From Chloroflexota bacterium (GTDB taxonomy: Bacteria > Chloroflexota > Chloroflexia > Thermomicrobiales > UBA6265): a DNA stretch of 7,449 nucleotides. The translations under genes and the position numbers were made by a program. Below the pieces are notes generated by a model that ran no database searches, was not told the origin of the DNA, and worked only from the letters and a program-made list of their open reading frames with translations. The stretch is from contig JAFAEX010000249.1 of the NCBI GenBank assembly GCA_023423795.1, positions 1 to 7,449 of the forward strand, read 5' to 3'. This document shows positions 1 to 4,897 of the stretch, one piece after another; position 1 is the first letter of the stretch; every line of letters begins with the position of its first letter.

Positions 1-112
1 GTGCCGAGTGCCGAGTGCCGAGTGCCGAGTGCCGAGTGCCGAGTGCCGAGTGCCGAGTGCCGAGTGCCGAGTGCCGAGTGCCGAGTGCCGAGTGCCGAGT
101 GCCGAGTGCCGA
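1..112. repeat. Perfect 7-bp tandem array, 16 copies of GTGCCGA
   Basis: The first 112 bases are sixteen uninterrupted, identical copies of GTGCCGA. The array touches the window edge, so its true length is unknown. Because 7 is not a multiple of 3, every forward frame reads the same heptapeptide cycle (PSAECRV) and every reverse frame reads SALGTRH; neither strand has a stop. The open frames here are therefore a property of the repeat, not evidence of a gene. The array lies 3' of the minus-strand glycosylase gene. Confidence 0.97.
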
Positions 113-146
113 AAATGGTAGGCCCGCTCGGCGCGCACCGTTCATG

Positions 147-170
147 CTTGCCGACTTGCCGACTTGCCGA
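147..170. repeat. Three tandem copies of an 8-bp unit, CTTGCCGA
   Basis: CTTGCCGA occurs three times in a row. It shares the TGCCGA core with the 7-bp array 35 bases away, so it looks like a variant of the same simple-sequence family with one extra base per unit. Confidence 0.9.
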
Positions 171-177
171 CATCGAT

Positions 178-192
178 CACTCGGCACTCGGC
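178..192. repeat. Inverted two-unit copy of the 7-bp repeat
   Basis: These 15 bases are the reverse complement of GCCGAGTGCCGAGTG, that is, about two units of the 1-112 array in the opposite orientation. They end one base before the glycosylase stop codon (194-196). In a transcript from the glycosylase gene this copy could pair with any part of the array, giving a stem with a loop of at least 65 bases. There is no clean U-tract after a compact stem, so a terminator role is possible but weak. Confidence 0.85.
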
Positions 193-193
193 T

Positions 194-1129
194 CTATTCG
201 TCCCACTCCCGGGTGAGATAGAGCCAGAACGCAAGCCCGGCGTGGGGTCCGTAGCGGGCGAAGCGGGCGGCGATGTCGCGGTCCGGCAGCAGTTCGCCGT
301 GGAGGCGGGCGAAGGTCGGGCGCGTCCAGGAATCGAAGACCAAATCGCGGTGGCGTCCGAGCAGCAGCATCACGTGGGCGGCGGCGTACGGCCCGACCCC
401 GGGCAGCGCCAGCAGGCGGGCGCGGGCCTCGTCGTCGTCCGGCCCATCCGGCGCGGGCAGCGCCAGCGGTTCCAGATCGAGGTCGCCCGAGGCAACGGCC
501 TGCGCCAGCGTCCGCAGGTACGCCCCGCGGTACCCCGCGCGGGCCACGTCCCGATAGAACGACTCCGGCGCGTCGGCCATCGCGGCCGGGACCGGGAAGG
601 CACGCGGGGCCGGCCCGGTCTCCGGATGATCCTCCCCGGCCGCTTCGCCGAGGTGGGCAACCAGCGCGCCGACCATGCGCTCGGTCGCCGACCATGCGCA
701 GTTCGTCGTGCAGATGGTCGTCACCACGTCCTGGAACACCGTTGACCCGCGCATCAGGCGGCCCGCGCCGGTCGTTGCCCACCGAAGGTCCGGATCGCCC
801 GCGATCTCCGCGTAGAAACCGGACAGATCGAGGTCGAGCCGAAGCATCCGGCGCAACGTCGCGGCGATTGCGTCGGCCTCGGCGGAGGAGGGCGGCGGGC
901 CGTCCACGCGTGCCCGCGCGTAACCCGGCTCGCCCGCCGCGAGGGCGACCCGCCGGGCGCGGCCCCCCGGCAGCGCCAGCGCGATCTCCATCGTCCGCGA
1001 CTCACGGTCGAGCCGGTTCGGCGGCAGCGCGGCCAGCCCGTGCGAGATGAACGCGCGCCACAGATCGACCGGCTCGCCGCCCGGCCCGACGAGCGGCAAT
1101 TCGACAACGGACGACGCGGCTTCGGGCAT
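194..1129 (-). CDS. HhH-GPD superfamily DNA glycosylase, monofunctional type
   Basis: Likely cytoplasmic base-excision repair enzyme that flips out a damaged or mismatched base and cuts its glycosidic bond. Counting from the ATG at 1127-1129 (311 aa), residues 130-146 hold TVFQDVVTTICTTNCAW, matching the helix that opens the HhH-GPD domain. Residues 242-248 (LPGVGPY) are the helix-hairpin-helix, and D266 in VFDSW is the expected catalytic aspartate. The lysine that gives bifunctional glycosylase/lyases their Schiff base is replaced by Y248, so a monofunctional enzyme is inferred. Only two cysteines (C140, C144) are present, too few for the C-terminal [4Fe-4S] cluster of the Nth/MutY type. The ATG at 1127 is preferred over a GTG at 1172-1174 because GAGGGG lies 8 bases before it, while the GTG has no ribosome-binding site. 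Relatives with this TICTTNC segment are, as I recall, often labelled 3-methyladenine glycosylase or, misleadingly, HesB. The substrate cannot be read from sequence. Confidence 0.88.
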   Translation of the reverse strand: MPEAASSVVELPLVGPGGEPVDLWRAFISHGLAALPPNRLDRESRTMEIALALPGGRARRVALAAGEPGYARARVDGPPPSSAEADAIAATLRRMLRLDLDLSGFYAEIAGDPDLRWATTGAGRLMRGSTVFQDVVTTICTTNCAWSATERMVGALVAHLGEAAGEDHPETGPAPRAFPVPAAMADAPESFYRDVARAGYRGAYLRTLAQAVASGDLDLEPLALPAPDGPDDDEARARLLALPGVGPYAAAHVMLLLGRHRDLVFDSWTRPTFARLHGELLPDRDIAARFARYGPHAGLAFWLYLTREWDE

Positions 1130-1310
1130 CGGCGGCACCCCTCGTTCCCCGTGGCGACGACGCGGCGGTTGCACCCGATGATGCCACCGGCGCGTGATTC
1201 GCGTTGCCCCTCGCCGCCGTGCGGAGGATTCGCCCTGTCTCGTCGGCCGACGATAGCGAACGGGCCTGCAAGTCCTTCGCCTGCGCCGAAACTACGCCAT
1301 TCGACCACAT

Positions 1311-1375
1311 CTCATATGCAATCCGGCTGATTGGTGCGCGAATCCGTTCGTCGTTCGTAGGGGAGGGACCCGTGC
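1311..1375 (-). repeat. Dispersed repeat copy A (minus orientation)
   Basis: Read on the minus strand, this begins GCACGGGTCCCTCCCCTACG, continues with GAACGACGAACG, and ends near AATCAGCCGGATTGCATATG. Copies B and C share the CCCTCCCCT-(A/G)-CGAACG head and the ATCA-CCGGAT-CAT tail, so this is a diverged member of one element family lying in the opposite orientation to them. Confidence 0.75.
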
Positions 1376-1435
1376 CATCCCGTGCCCGCAGCCGCGTACG
1401 GACGCGGGAGTGCACGGGTCCCTCCCCTACGAACG
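1352..1435. repeat. Long inverted repeat with perfect 24-bp arms
   Basis: The arms at 1352-1375 and 1412-1435 are exact reverse complements over 24 bases (head CGTTCGTAGGGGAGGGACCC), separated by 36 bases. The inner segment can extend the stem with a further mostly paired block (1378-1384 with 1403-1409, including one G-T pair). The result would be a strong hairpin in RNA or a cruciform in DNA. It is formed by the abutting heads of repeat copies A and B. No T-rich run follows on either strand, which argues against a simple intrinsic terminator. Confidence 0.92.
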
Positions 1436-1487
1436 CACGCCGTCAGGGGCCGGCGAAACGGCAGCAAATAGCCGGATTTCGTATCAC
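1412..1487 (+). repeat. Dispersed repeat copy B (plus orientation)
   Basis: It starts with the same 24 bases as copy A. Its middle is different (it contains CGTCAGGGGCCGGCGAAACG). It then rejoins the shared tail as AGCCGGATTTCGTATCAC. Comparison with copy C (CACCGGATATCGCATCAC) shows the tail is conserved with a few substitutions. Confidence 0.7.
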
Positions 1488-1525
1488 TCGTCAGTCGGTG
1501 TGCGGGTGTTCGCCGCCGTTTCGCC
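1452..1525. repeat. Second inverted repeat, 11-bp perfect arms
   Basis: GGCGAAACGGC at 1452-1462 is the reverse complement of 1515-1525, and the pairing continues imperfectly inward (GCAGCAAA against TTCGCCGC). The right arm runs into the head of repeat copy C, so the second stem links copies B and C much as the first links A and B. Confidence 0.75.
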
Positions 1526-1579
1526 CTCCCCTGCGAACGACGAACGACGTGCCGCACCGATCACCGGATATCGCATCAC
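1524..1579 (+). repeat. Dispersed repeat copy C (plus orientation)
   Basis: Head CCCTCCCCTGCGAACGACG, then GAACGACGTGCCGCACC and tail GATCACCGGATATCGCATCAC. Against copy A it aligns almost without gaps: the GCACC spacer word, the ATCA-CCGGAT core and the CAT near the end are all present. It is the shortest of the three copies. Confidence 0.7.
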
Positions 1580-1602
1580 GGGCGCGCGTTTGCGTGGATG
1601 GA

Positions 1603-1640
1603 GGCGCCCGGTCCGGATATCCTCGGACCCGGCGGGCGCC
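1603..1640 (+). other. Stem-loop just upstream of the serine hydrolase gene
   Basis: GGCGCCC at 1603-1609 pairs with GGGCGCC at 1634-1640. Inside it, GGTCCG at 1610-1615 pairs with CGGACC at 1624-1629. Together they form a 13-bp GC-rich stem with a 4-base bulge on the right side and an 8-base loop containing GATATC. It ends 37 bases before the GTG start. It could be a 5' leader structure, a protein-binding palindrome, or an accident of high GC content. No transcription start could be placed to decide. Confidence 0.55.
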
Positions 1641-1663
1641 GTGGCCCGCCGCCCCGAATCGCC

Positions 1664-1668
1664 GGGAG
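1664..1668 (+). promoter_or_regulatory. Ribosome-binding site fixing a GTG start
   Basis: GGGAG lies 9 bases before the GTG at 1678-1680. It selects this GTG over the much longer in-frame extension upstream, which runs through the intergenic repeats and lacks any protein-like composition. Confidence 0.65.
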
Positions 1669-1677
1669 ATCCTTGCC

Positions 1678-2775
1678 GTGCCCACCCGCCGCTCGTTGCT
1701 CGCCGCCGGCGCGTCCCTTCCATTTGTCGCAGGGTGCCGAACCCGGCTCGCCGGCGCCGCCCGGCAGGAGGACGCGACGCCGTGGCCGACCGCCGGCTGG
1801 GCGACCGCCGATCCGCTCGCCGTCGGCATCGACCCCGCCGCGCTGGAGGCCGTCGCCGAGCGGGTTCCGTTCGAGACGCCGGACCTGTCGGAGATCGTGG
1901 TCGTCCGCAACGGCCGCCTCGCCTGGGAACGGTCGTTCGGCGGGCACGATCAGGCGGACCCGATCAACGTCCGCTCGATCACCAAGAGCGTGACCGGGCT
2001 GCTGACCGGCATCGCGATCGGCGAGGGCGCGCTCTCCGGCGTGGACCAGACCATCGGCGAGACGATCCCGGATCGCATCCCGGAGGGCGCCGACCCGCGC
2101 ATCGCCGGCATCACGGTCGGCCAGTTGCTCACCATGAGCAGCGGCATCGACTGGCCGTCCTCCGGCGACTGGCCGACCCTGATCGAGAGCCGGAACTGGG
2201 TCGCCAACGTGCTGGGCCGCCCGGTCGTCGGCATGCCCGGCCAAACCTACGTCTACAACACCGGCGGGTCGCACGTGCTCGGCGTCATGGTCGCCGCCGC
2301 CGTCGGGGAGCCGCTGGAGCGCTACGCCGAGCGGGTGCTGTTCGCGCCGCTCGGCATCGCGCGGGGCGACTGGGAGCGTTCCCCGCAGCGGGAAGTCAAC
2401 GGCGGCTCCGGGCTGGCGCTGACCGCACGGGACGCGGCGAAACTCGGACTGCTGGCGCTGCGCAGCGGGCGCTGGGAAGACGCGCAGATCGTTCCCGCCG
2501 ATTTCGTGCAGGCCGCCACCAGTTGGCAGTTGCAGGGCGATGGAACGGGCGGCTGGGAAGGCTACGGCTACCAGTGGTGGGTCACCCAGACCTGGGCGGG
2601 CTACGCGGCCTTCTTCGGCCTCGGCTACGGCGGGCAGCACCTGTTCGGCGTGCCCGCGCTGGACCTCGTCGTCGCCGCCCTCGTCGAAGCGCGCGTCGCC
2701 CCGGAGGAGCTGCGCTCGCCCCGACCGCTGATCGAATCGATCGCGGCGGCGACCGTACCCGGTCCCGTCGGGTAG
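1678..2775 (+). CDS. Tat-exported lipoprotein, serine beta-lactamase-like hydrolase (COG1680/PF00144)
   Basis: A 365-aa serine hydrolase of the class C beta-lactamase / esterase / 6-aminohexanoate-dimer hydrolase fold. The N-terminus reads TRRSLLAAG followed by FVAGC, a twin-arginine motif (R4-R5) plus a lipobox with C20, so it is probably exported folded and anchored to the membrane outer face by lipid. The catalytic S-x-x-K is S100-ITK (K103). Y193 in YVYNTGG is the likely general-base tyrosine. GYGGQHLFG at 316-324 is the third conserved motif, of the form seen in the NylB-like branch rather than the KTG of classical beta-lactamases. GQLLTMSSGIDW (148-159) is a typical family signature. 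Length is normal for the family. The GTG start is set by GGGAG 9 bases upstream and by the signal sequence beginning immediately. The next gene is convergent. Substrate is unknown: amide, ester or peptide hydrolysis are all possible, and antibiotic resistance should not be assumed. Confidence 0.9.
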   Translation: MPTRRSLLAAGASLPFVAGCRTRLAGAARQEDATPWPTAGWATADPLAVGIDPAALEAVAERVPFETPDLSEIVVVRNGRLAWERSFGGHDQADPINVRSITKSVTGLLTGIAIGEGALSGVDQTIGETIPDRIPEGADPRIAGITVGQLLTMSSGIDWPSSGDWPTLIESRNWVANVLGRPVVGMPGQTYVYNTGGSHVLGVMVAAAVGEPLERYAERVLFAPLGIARGDWERSPQREVNGGSGLALTARDAAKLGLLALRSGRWEDAQIVPADFVQAATSWQLQGDGTGGWEGYGYQWWVTQTWAGYAAFFGLGYGGQHLFGVPALDLVVAALVEARVAPEELRSPRPLIESIAAATVPGPVG

Positions 2776-2776
2776 C

Positions 2777-2792
2777 CGAGCCAACCAGCTCG
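2777..2792. terminator. Small hairpin between convergent genes
   Basis: CGAGC at 2777-2781 pairs with GCTCG at 2788-2792 around a 6-base loop, directly after the hydrolase stop and 15 bases before the end of the convergent gene. The position suits a shared terminator, but the stem is only 5 bp and there is no T-tract on either side. Confidence 0.3.
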
Positions 2793-2807
2793 AACCATGG
2801 ACGGCGG

Positions 2808-3227
2808 TTACACGATGAGGATCGCGAGACGATCGGCCGGAACGGGCCAGAGGTTGTGATTCTCATTGAAGGTGCGGACGGCGGAGCGTATCGCCGCGTC
2901 CATGGCCGCCGCCGAACCGCCGGGAACGACGGCGGTCCAATCGACCCAGTTCGCCGAGTCCGCCGGGGTTTGGCGCAGGTCGAAGAACGACATGTCCATC
3001 CGGACCAGGTACGTCGAGCCAGTCGCCTGTCCGGTCACGTCGGTCACCCGCACGATGACCGAGACCAGCGGCGGCAGCGGAGCCTTTGGCTTCTTCCTTT
3101 TCCCCTTGCCCTTCGTTTTCCGTTTCGCCGCGTCGCCCCGTTCCCCGCCGGCGATCAGCGCCACGCCGGCCGCGGCCGCCCCGCCGGCGAGGAGTGCCCG
3201 GCGACTCGATTCGTGGGACCCCGACAT
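2808..3227 (-). CDS. Small secreted Tat-signal protein of unknown function
   Basis: A 139-aa protein whose family I do not recognise. Residues 8-28 (SRRALLAGG followed by an Ala/Gly/Val/Leu stretch) form a twin-arginine signal sequence, so export as a folded protein is likely. Residues 35-48 are a strongly basic linker (KRKTKGKGKRKKPK) followed by a proline turn (APLPPL). The rest (54-139) looks like a compact alpha/beta domain: LVSVIVRVTD and TYLVRMDMSFFDL as strands, an amphipathic helix around 104-122, and a C-terminal hydrophobic strand ending LAILIV at the very last residue. There are no cysteines and no obvious catalytic motif. The ATG at 3225-3227 was chosen over an upstream one at 3350 because AAGGAGGA precedes it and because the signal then starts at residue 8. 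The basic linker could bind nucleic acid, an acidic polymer or the cell surface; that is speculation. Confidence 0.75.
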   Translation of the reverse strand: MSGSHESSRRALLAGGAAAAGVALIAGGERGDAAKRKTKGKGKRKKPKAPLPPLVSVIVRVTDVTGQATGSTYLVRMDMSFFDLRQTPADSANWVDWTAVVPGGSAAAMDAAIRSAVRTFNENHNLWPVPADRLAILIV

Positions 3228-3230
3228 GGC

Positions 3231-3238
3231 TCCTCCTT
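3231..3238 (-). promoter_or_regulatory. Strong Shine-Dalgarno for the small Tat-signal protein
   Basis: On the minus strand this reads AAGGAGGA, with 4 bases between the AGGAGG core and the ATG at 3225-3227. It decides the start: 139 aa rather than the 180-aa frame from 3350. Confidence 0.85.
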
Positions 3239-3372
3239 GACTCGATGGTCGTGCGCCGACGCCAATCGCCGCGTCTCTGGCCACGATAGGGCGCTCCGCG
3301 TCTCGATACAGCAGGAAAGTTCCCCATTTACCAGCCGCACTCGGCGCCAATCCGAAGCGGCAGCCTGGTCGC

Positions 3373-3378
3373 TACAAT
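3373..3378 (+). promoter_or_regulatory. Possible -10 element (TACAAT) for the HTH-DinB operon
   Basis: TACAAT matches the TATAAT consensus at 5 of 6 positions and lies 83 bases before the ATG at 3462. No TTGACA-like -35 stands 16-18 bases upstream (the sequence there is AATCCGAA), so the call rests on the -10 alone and on its resemblance to the TAGAAT element before the CoxL-like gene. Confidence 0.35.
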
Positions 3379-3393
3379 CGCCTCCGACGCGCA

Positions 3394-3426
3394 TGGGTCG
3401 CCGGCAAACGGGCCGGCGGCGTCCCA
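3394..3426 (+). other. Leader stem-loop before the HTH gene
   Basis: CGCCGGC at 3399-3405 and GCCGGCG at 3412-3418 form a perfect 7-bp stem with loop AAACGG. TGGG at 3394-3397 and CCCA at 3423-3426 can add an outer 4-bp stem across an internal loop. If transcription starts just after the TACAAT element, this lies in the 5' leader. There is no T-tract, so it is not a typical terminator. Confidence 0.45.
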
Positions 3427-3461
3427 CGGCGCGAAACCGGCTTGCGAGCGAGGACCGCACC

Positions 3462-3815
3462 ATGAGCGATGCCGAACGGGCGCCGGACGACGCGCCGCCG
3501 GGGCCGGGCGCGCGCGAGCGGGAGATCGCCGCCGCGCTTGCAGATGCCCACGCCTACCTCGAAGCGCTGCCGCCGCAGGAGCGGCGGGTTGCCGACCTGG
3601 CCGCCGCCGCGATGCCGGTCTGGGAAATCGCGCAGCAGGAAGGCATCGCCGACGAGGCGGTCGCGCGGATCATCGACCGTGTCTACGCCGCCGTCACCGG
3701 CCGCCCGATCCACCCGGTCGAAACCGGCGGCCTCGGCGCGGACACCGATCCGGGCGTCTCCGGCGGGTACGACGAACTGCCGTGGGAAGAGAACGTGCCG
3801 GAGGAGGCGGAATGA
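3462..3815 (+). CDS. Small LuxR/sigma-4-like helix-turn-helix protein
   Basis: A 117-aa cytoplasmic protein. Residues 36-74 (LPPQERRVADLAAAAMPVWE then IAQQEGIADEAVARIIDRV) line up position by position with the LuxR/sigma-70 region 4 pattern 'LTPREREVLRLLAEGLSNKEIAERLGISEKTVKNHLSRI', including the ExxV, EIA and GI-x-x-x-x-V signposts. No receiver, ligand-binding or sigma region 2 domain is present. The N-terminus is Pro/Ala-rich and residues 88-117 are a glycine-rich then strongly acidic tail (YDELPWEENVPEEAE). The recognition helix is poor in the basic and polar residues usually seen there, so DNA binding is plausible but not assured; it could instead be a protein-interaction module. The ATG follows CGAGGA by 8 bases. 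Its stop overlaps the start of the DinB-like gene (ATGA at 3812-3815), so the two are translationally coupled and probably work together. Confidence 0.72.
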   Translation: MSDAERAPDDAPPGPGAREREIAAALADAHAYLEALPPQERRVADLAAAAMPVWEIAQQEGIADEAVARIIDRVYAAVTGRPIHPVETGGLGADTDPGVSGGYDELPWEENVPEEAE

Positions 3816-4864
3816 CCACCGGCCACCGGATCGACCGCGACCGGCTGCTGGCCCGCCACCGGGCGGCGTGGGATGCCCTGCTGGAGCCGTTCGCCGGCAT
3901 CGACGCCGCCACGGCGACCTGGGCGCCTCCCGGCGAATGGTCGGCCGCCGACCACCTGGTCCACTCGGCCGTCTGGGAGCGGCACCGGCTGGCCGTGCTG
4001 CGCGGCGAGGACCCGGCGGCGGCGGTCGGCATCGCGGCCGACGAGTGGGCCGCGCAGGACGAGGACGCCATGAACGCCCTCATCTCCGCGCGCTGGGTCG
4101 GCAAGCCGCTGCCGGAGGTGCTGGCCGAAACCGAAGCGGTCCGCGACGCGCTGGCCGATGCCCTGGCGAACGAACCCGCCGAGCGGCTGGCGACGGACTA
4201 CCGGACGCTGCACCCCGAGGACGACGACCGGGGCGACGGCCCGGCCGCGGACTGGGCGGTCGGCATCGCCGAGGTCCACATCGACGCCCACCTCGCCGAC
4301 ATCCGCGCCCTGCTGATGCGCGCCCGCGGCGAGGAGCCGCCGACCGTCGCCGAGGCGCTGCACCGCTTCGACGCCGCGACGAACGAGGTCATGGCGATCC
4401 TCGACGGCGCGAACGGCGGCGCGGCAACCCGGCACGACGACGGCGGCTGGTCGCTGGCCGACAACGCGCTGCACCTCGCGGCGTGGGACCGCGGCATGGC
4501 CGCCCTGCTGCGCGGCGAGTCACGCCGGCAGGCAATGGGCATCGCCGCCGCCGACTGGGCGGCCGGGTTCGAGCGCATCAACGAGGTTCTGCAATCGCGG
4601 CACGCCGAGGCCGGTCTGGCGGATGCCTCCGCCGCGCTGCGCGAGAGCCGGGCCGCGTTCCGTGCCGCCATCGCCGACCTGGACGATCTCCACCTCCTGC
4701 GCGGCTACTCGGCGTTCGACCCCGCGTCCCCCGCATCCGATTTCGTGGACGAGGACGCTTCGCCGCCGTTCGCATTCGACCCGGTTCTCGCCTGGATCGC
4801 CGGCAACGGTTGGGAGCACCCGGACGAGCACCTGCCGACGATGCGCACCCTCGCCCGCGACTGA
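3812..4864 (+). CDS. Tandem two-domain DinB/DfsB-like four-helix protein
   Basis: A 350-aa cytoplasmic protein made of two copies of a DinB-like (DinB/ClbS/DfsB/mycothiol-dependent enzyme superfamily) helical bundle. Repeat 1 starts at about residue 41 (GEWSAADHLVHSAVWERHRL) and repeat 2 at about 211 (GGWSLADNALHLAAWDRGMA). Both continue with LLRGE/LRGED, VGIAADEW/MGIAAADW and a long Ala/Glu helix. The putative metal ligands are kept in both halves: H51 with H156-x3-H160, and H221 with H336-x3-H340. Family members bind a divalent metal through three histidines and include thiol-dependent transferases and small-molecule resistance or self-protection proteins such as ClbS; many have no known role. 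The start at 3812 is set by GGAGGAGG shortly upstream and by the ATGA overlap with the HTH gene, not the upstream ATG at 3782 that would add ten residues. Most single-domain relatives are about 150-180 aa, so this length reflects duplication and fusion. Substrate unknown. Confidence 0.8.
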   Translation: MTTGHRIDRDRLLARHRAAWDALLEPFAGIDAATATWAPPGEWSAADHLVHSAVWERHRLAVLRGEDPAAAVGIAADEWAAQDEDAMNALISARWVGKPLPEVLAETEAVRDALADALANEPAERLATDYRTLHPEDDDRGDGPAADWAVGIAEVHIDAHLADIRALLMRARGEEPPTVAEALHRFDAATNEVMAILDGANGGAATRHDDGGWSLADNALHLAAWDRGMAALLRGESRRQAMGIAAADWAAGFERINEVLQSRHAEAGLADASAALRESRAAFRAAIADLDDLHLLRGYSAFDPASPASDFVDEDASPPFAFDPVLAWIAGNGWEHPDEHLPTMRTLARD

Positions 4865-4897
4865 CATTCCAGCGATTGGTCGAGGGCGCGGCCAACC

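Larger units (their letters stand above)
1130..1677. other. Gene-free intergenic region of about 550 bases, rich in inverted repeats
   Basis: This region separates the minus-strand glycosylase from the plus-strand hydrolase, so it should hold divergent promoters. I found no convincing -35/-10 pair on either strand. Open frames crossing it on both strands encode low-complexity Arg/Ala/Pro-rich peptides with no recognisable domain. Bases 1130-1310 show nothing I can name. Bases 1311-1579 hold three copies of a repeat and two strong inverted repeats, and 1603-1640 is a third stem-loop; these are listed separately. Confidence 0.7.

Noticed and set aside
1..192. CRISPR array
   Set aside because: The unit is 7 bp, there are no spacers, and no cas genes are present.
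1..221. Short plus-strand open frames made of repeating PSAECRV peptides
   Set aside because: They are the translation of a 7-bp tandem array, open in all frames by arithmetic, with no ribosome-binding site and no non-repeat domain.
1352..1435. Intrinsic terminator
   Set aside because: The stem is very strong but no T-run follows on either strand, and it lies upstream of both flanking genes rather than at a gene end.
1590..1623. Promoter TTGCGT / TATCCT before the hydrolase
   Set aside because: The spacer is 22 bases, outside the usable range, and the -10 match overlaps a stem-loop.
1204..1677. Long N-terminal extension of the serine hydrolase frame
   Set aside because: It runs through the palindromic repeats, has Arg/Pro-rich non-protein-like composition, and would bury the Tat/lipobox signal in mid-protein; the GTG at 1678 has a ribosome-binding site.
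1678..2775. Antibiotic-resistance beta-lactamase
   Set aside because: S-x-x-K alone is shared by esterases and amide hydrolases; the third motif is GYGGQ rather than KTG, so a resistance label is not supported.
1576..2784. 402-aa minus-strand frame opposite the hydrolase
   Set aside because: Antisense shadow of a gene with clear catalytic motifs; composition is Arg/Gly/Asp-rich with no domain.
3228..3340. Promoter for the minus-strand Tat-signal gene (TATCGT or TGTATC as -10)
   Set aside because: These match the -10 consensus at only about 4 of 6 positions and have no -35 partner at the right spacing.
1410..3461. Frame of 801 aa spanning the hydrolase, the small Tat gene and the HTH gene
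   Set aside because: Only the last 117 residues (from 3462) look like protein; the rest is an Arg-rich shadow of the hydrolase and an antisense reading of the Tat-signal gene, as expected at this GC content.
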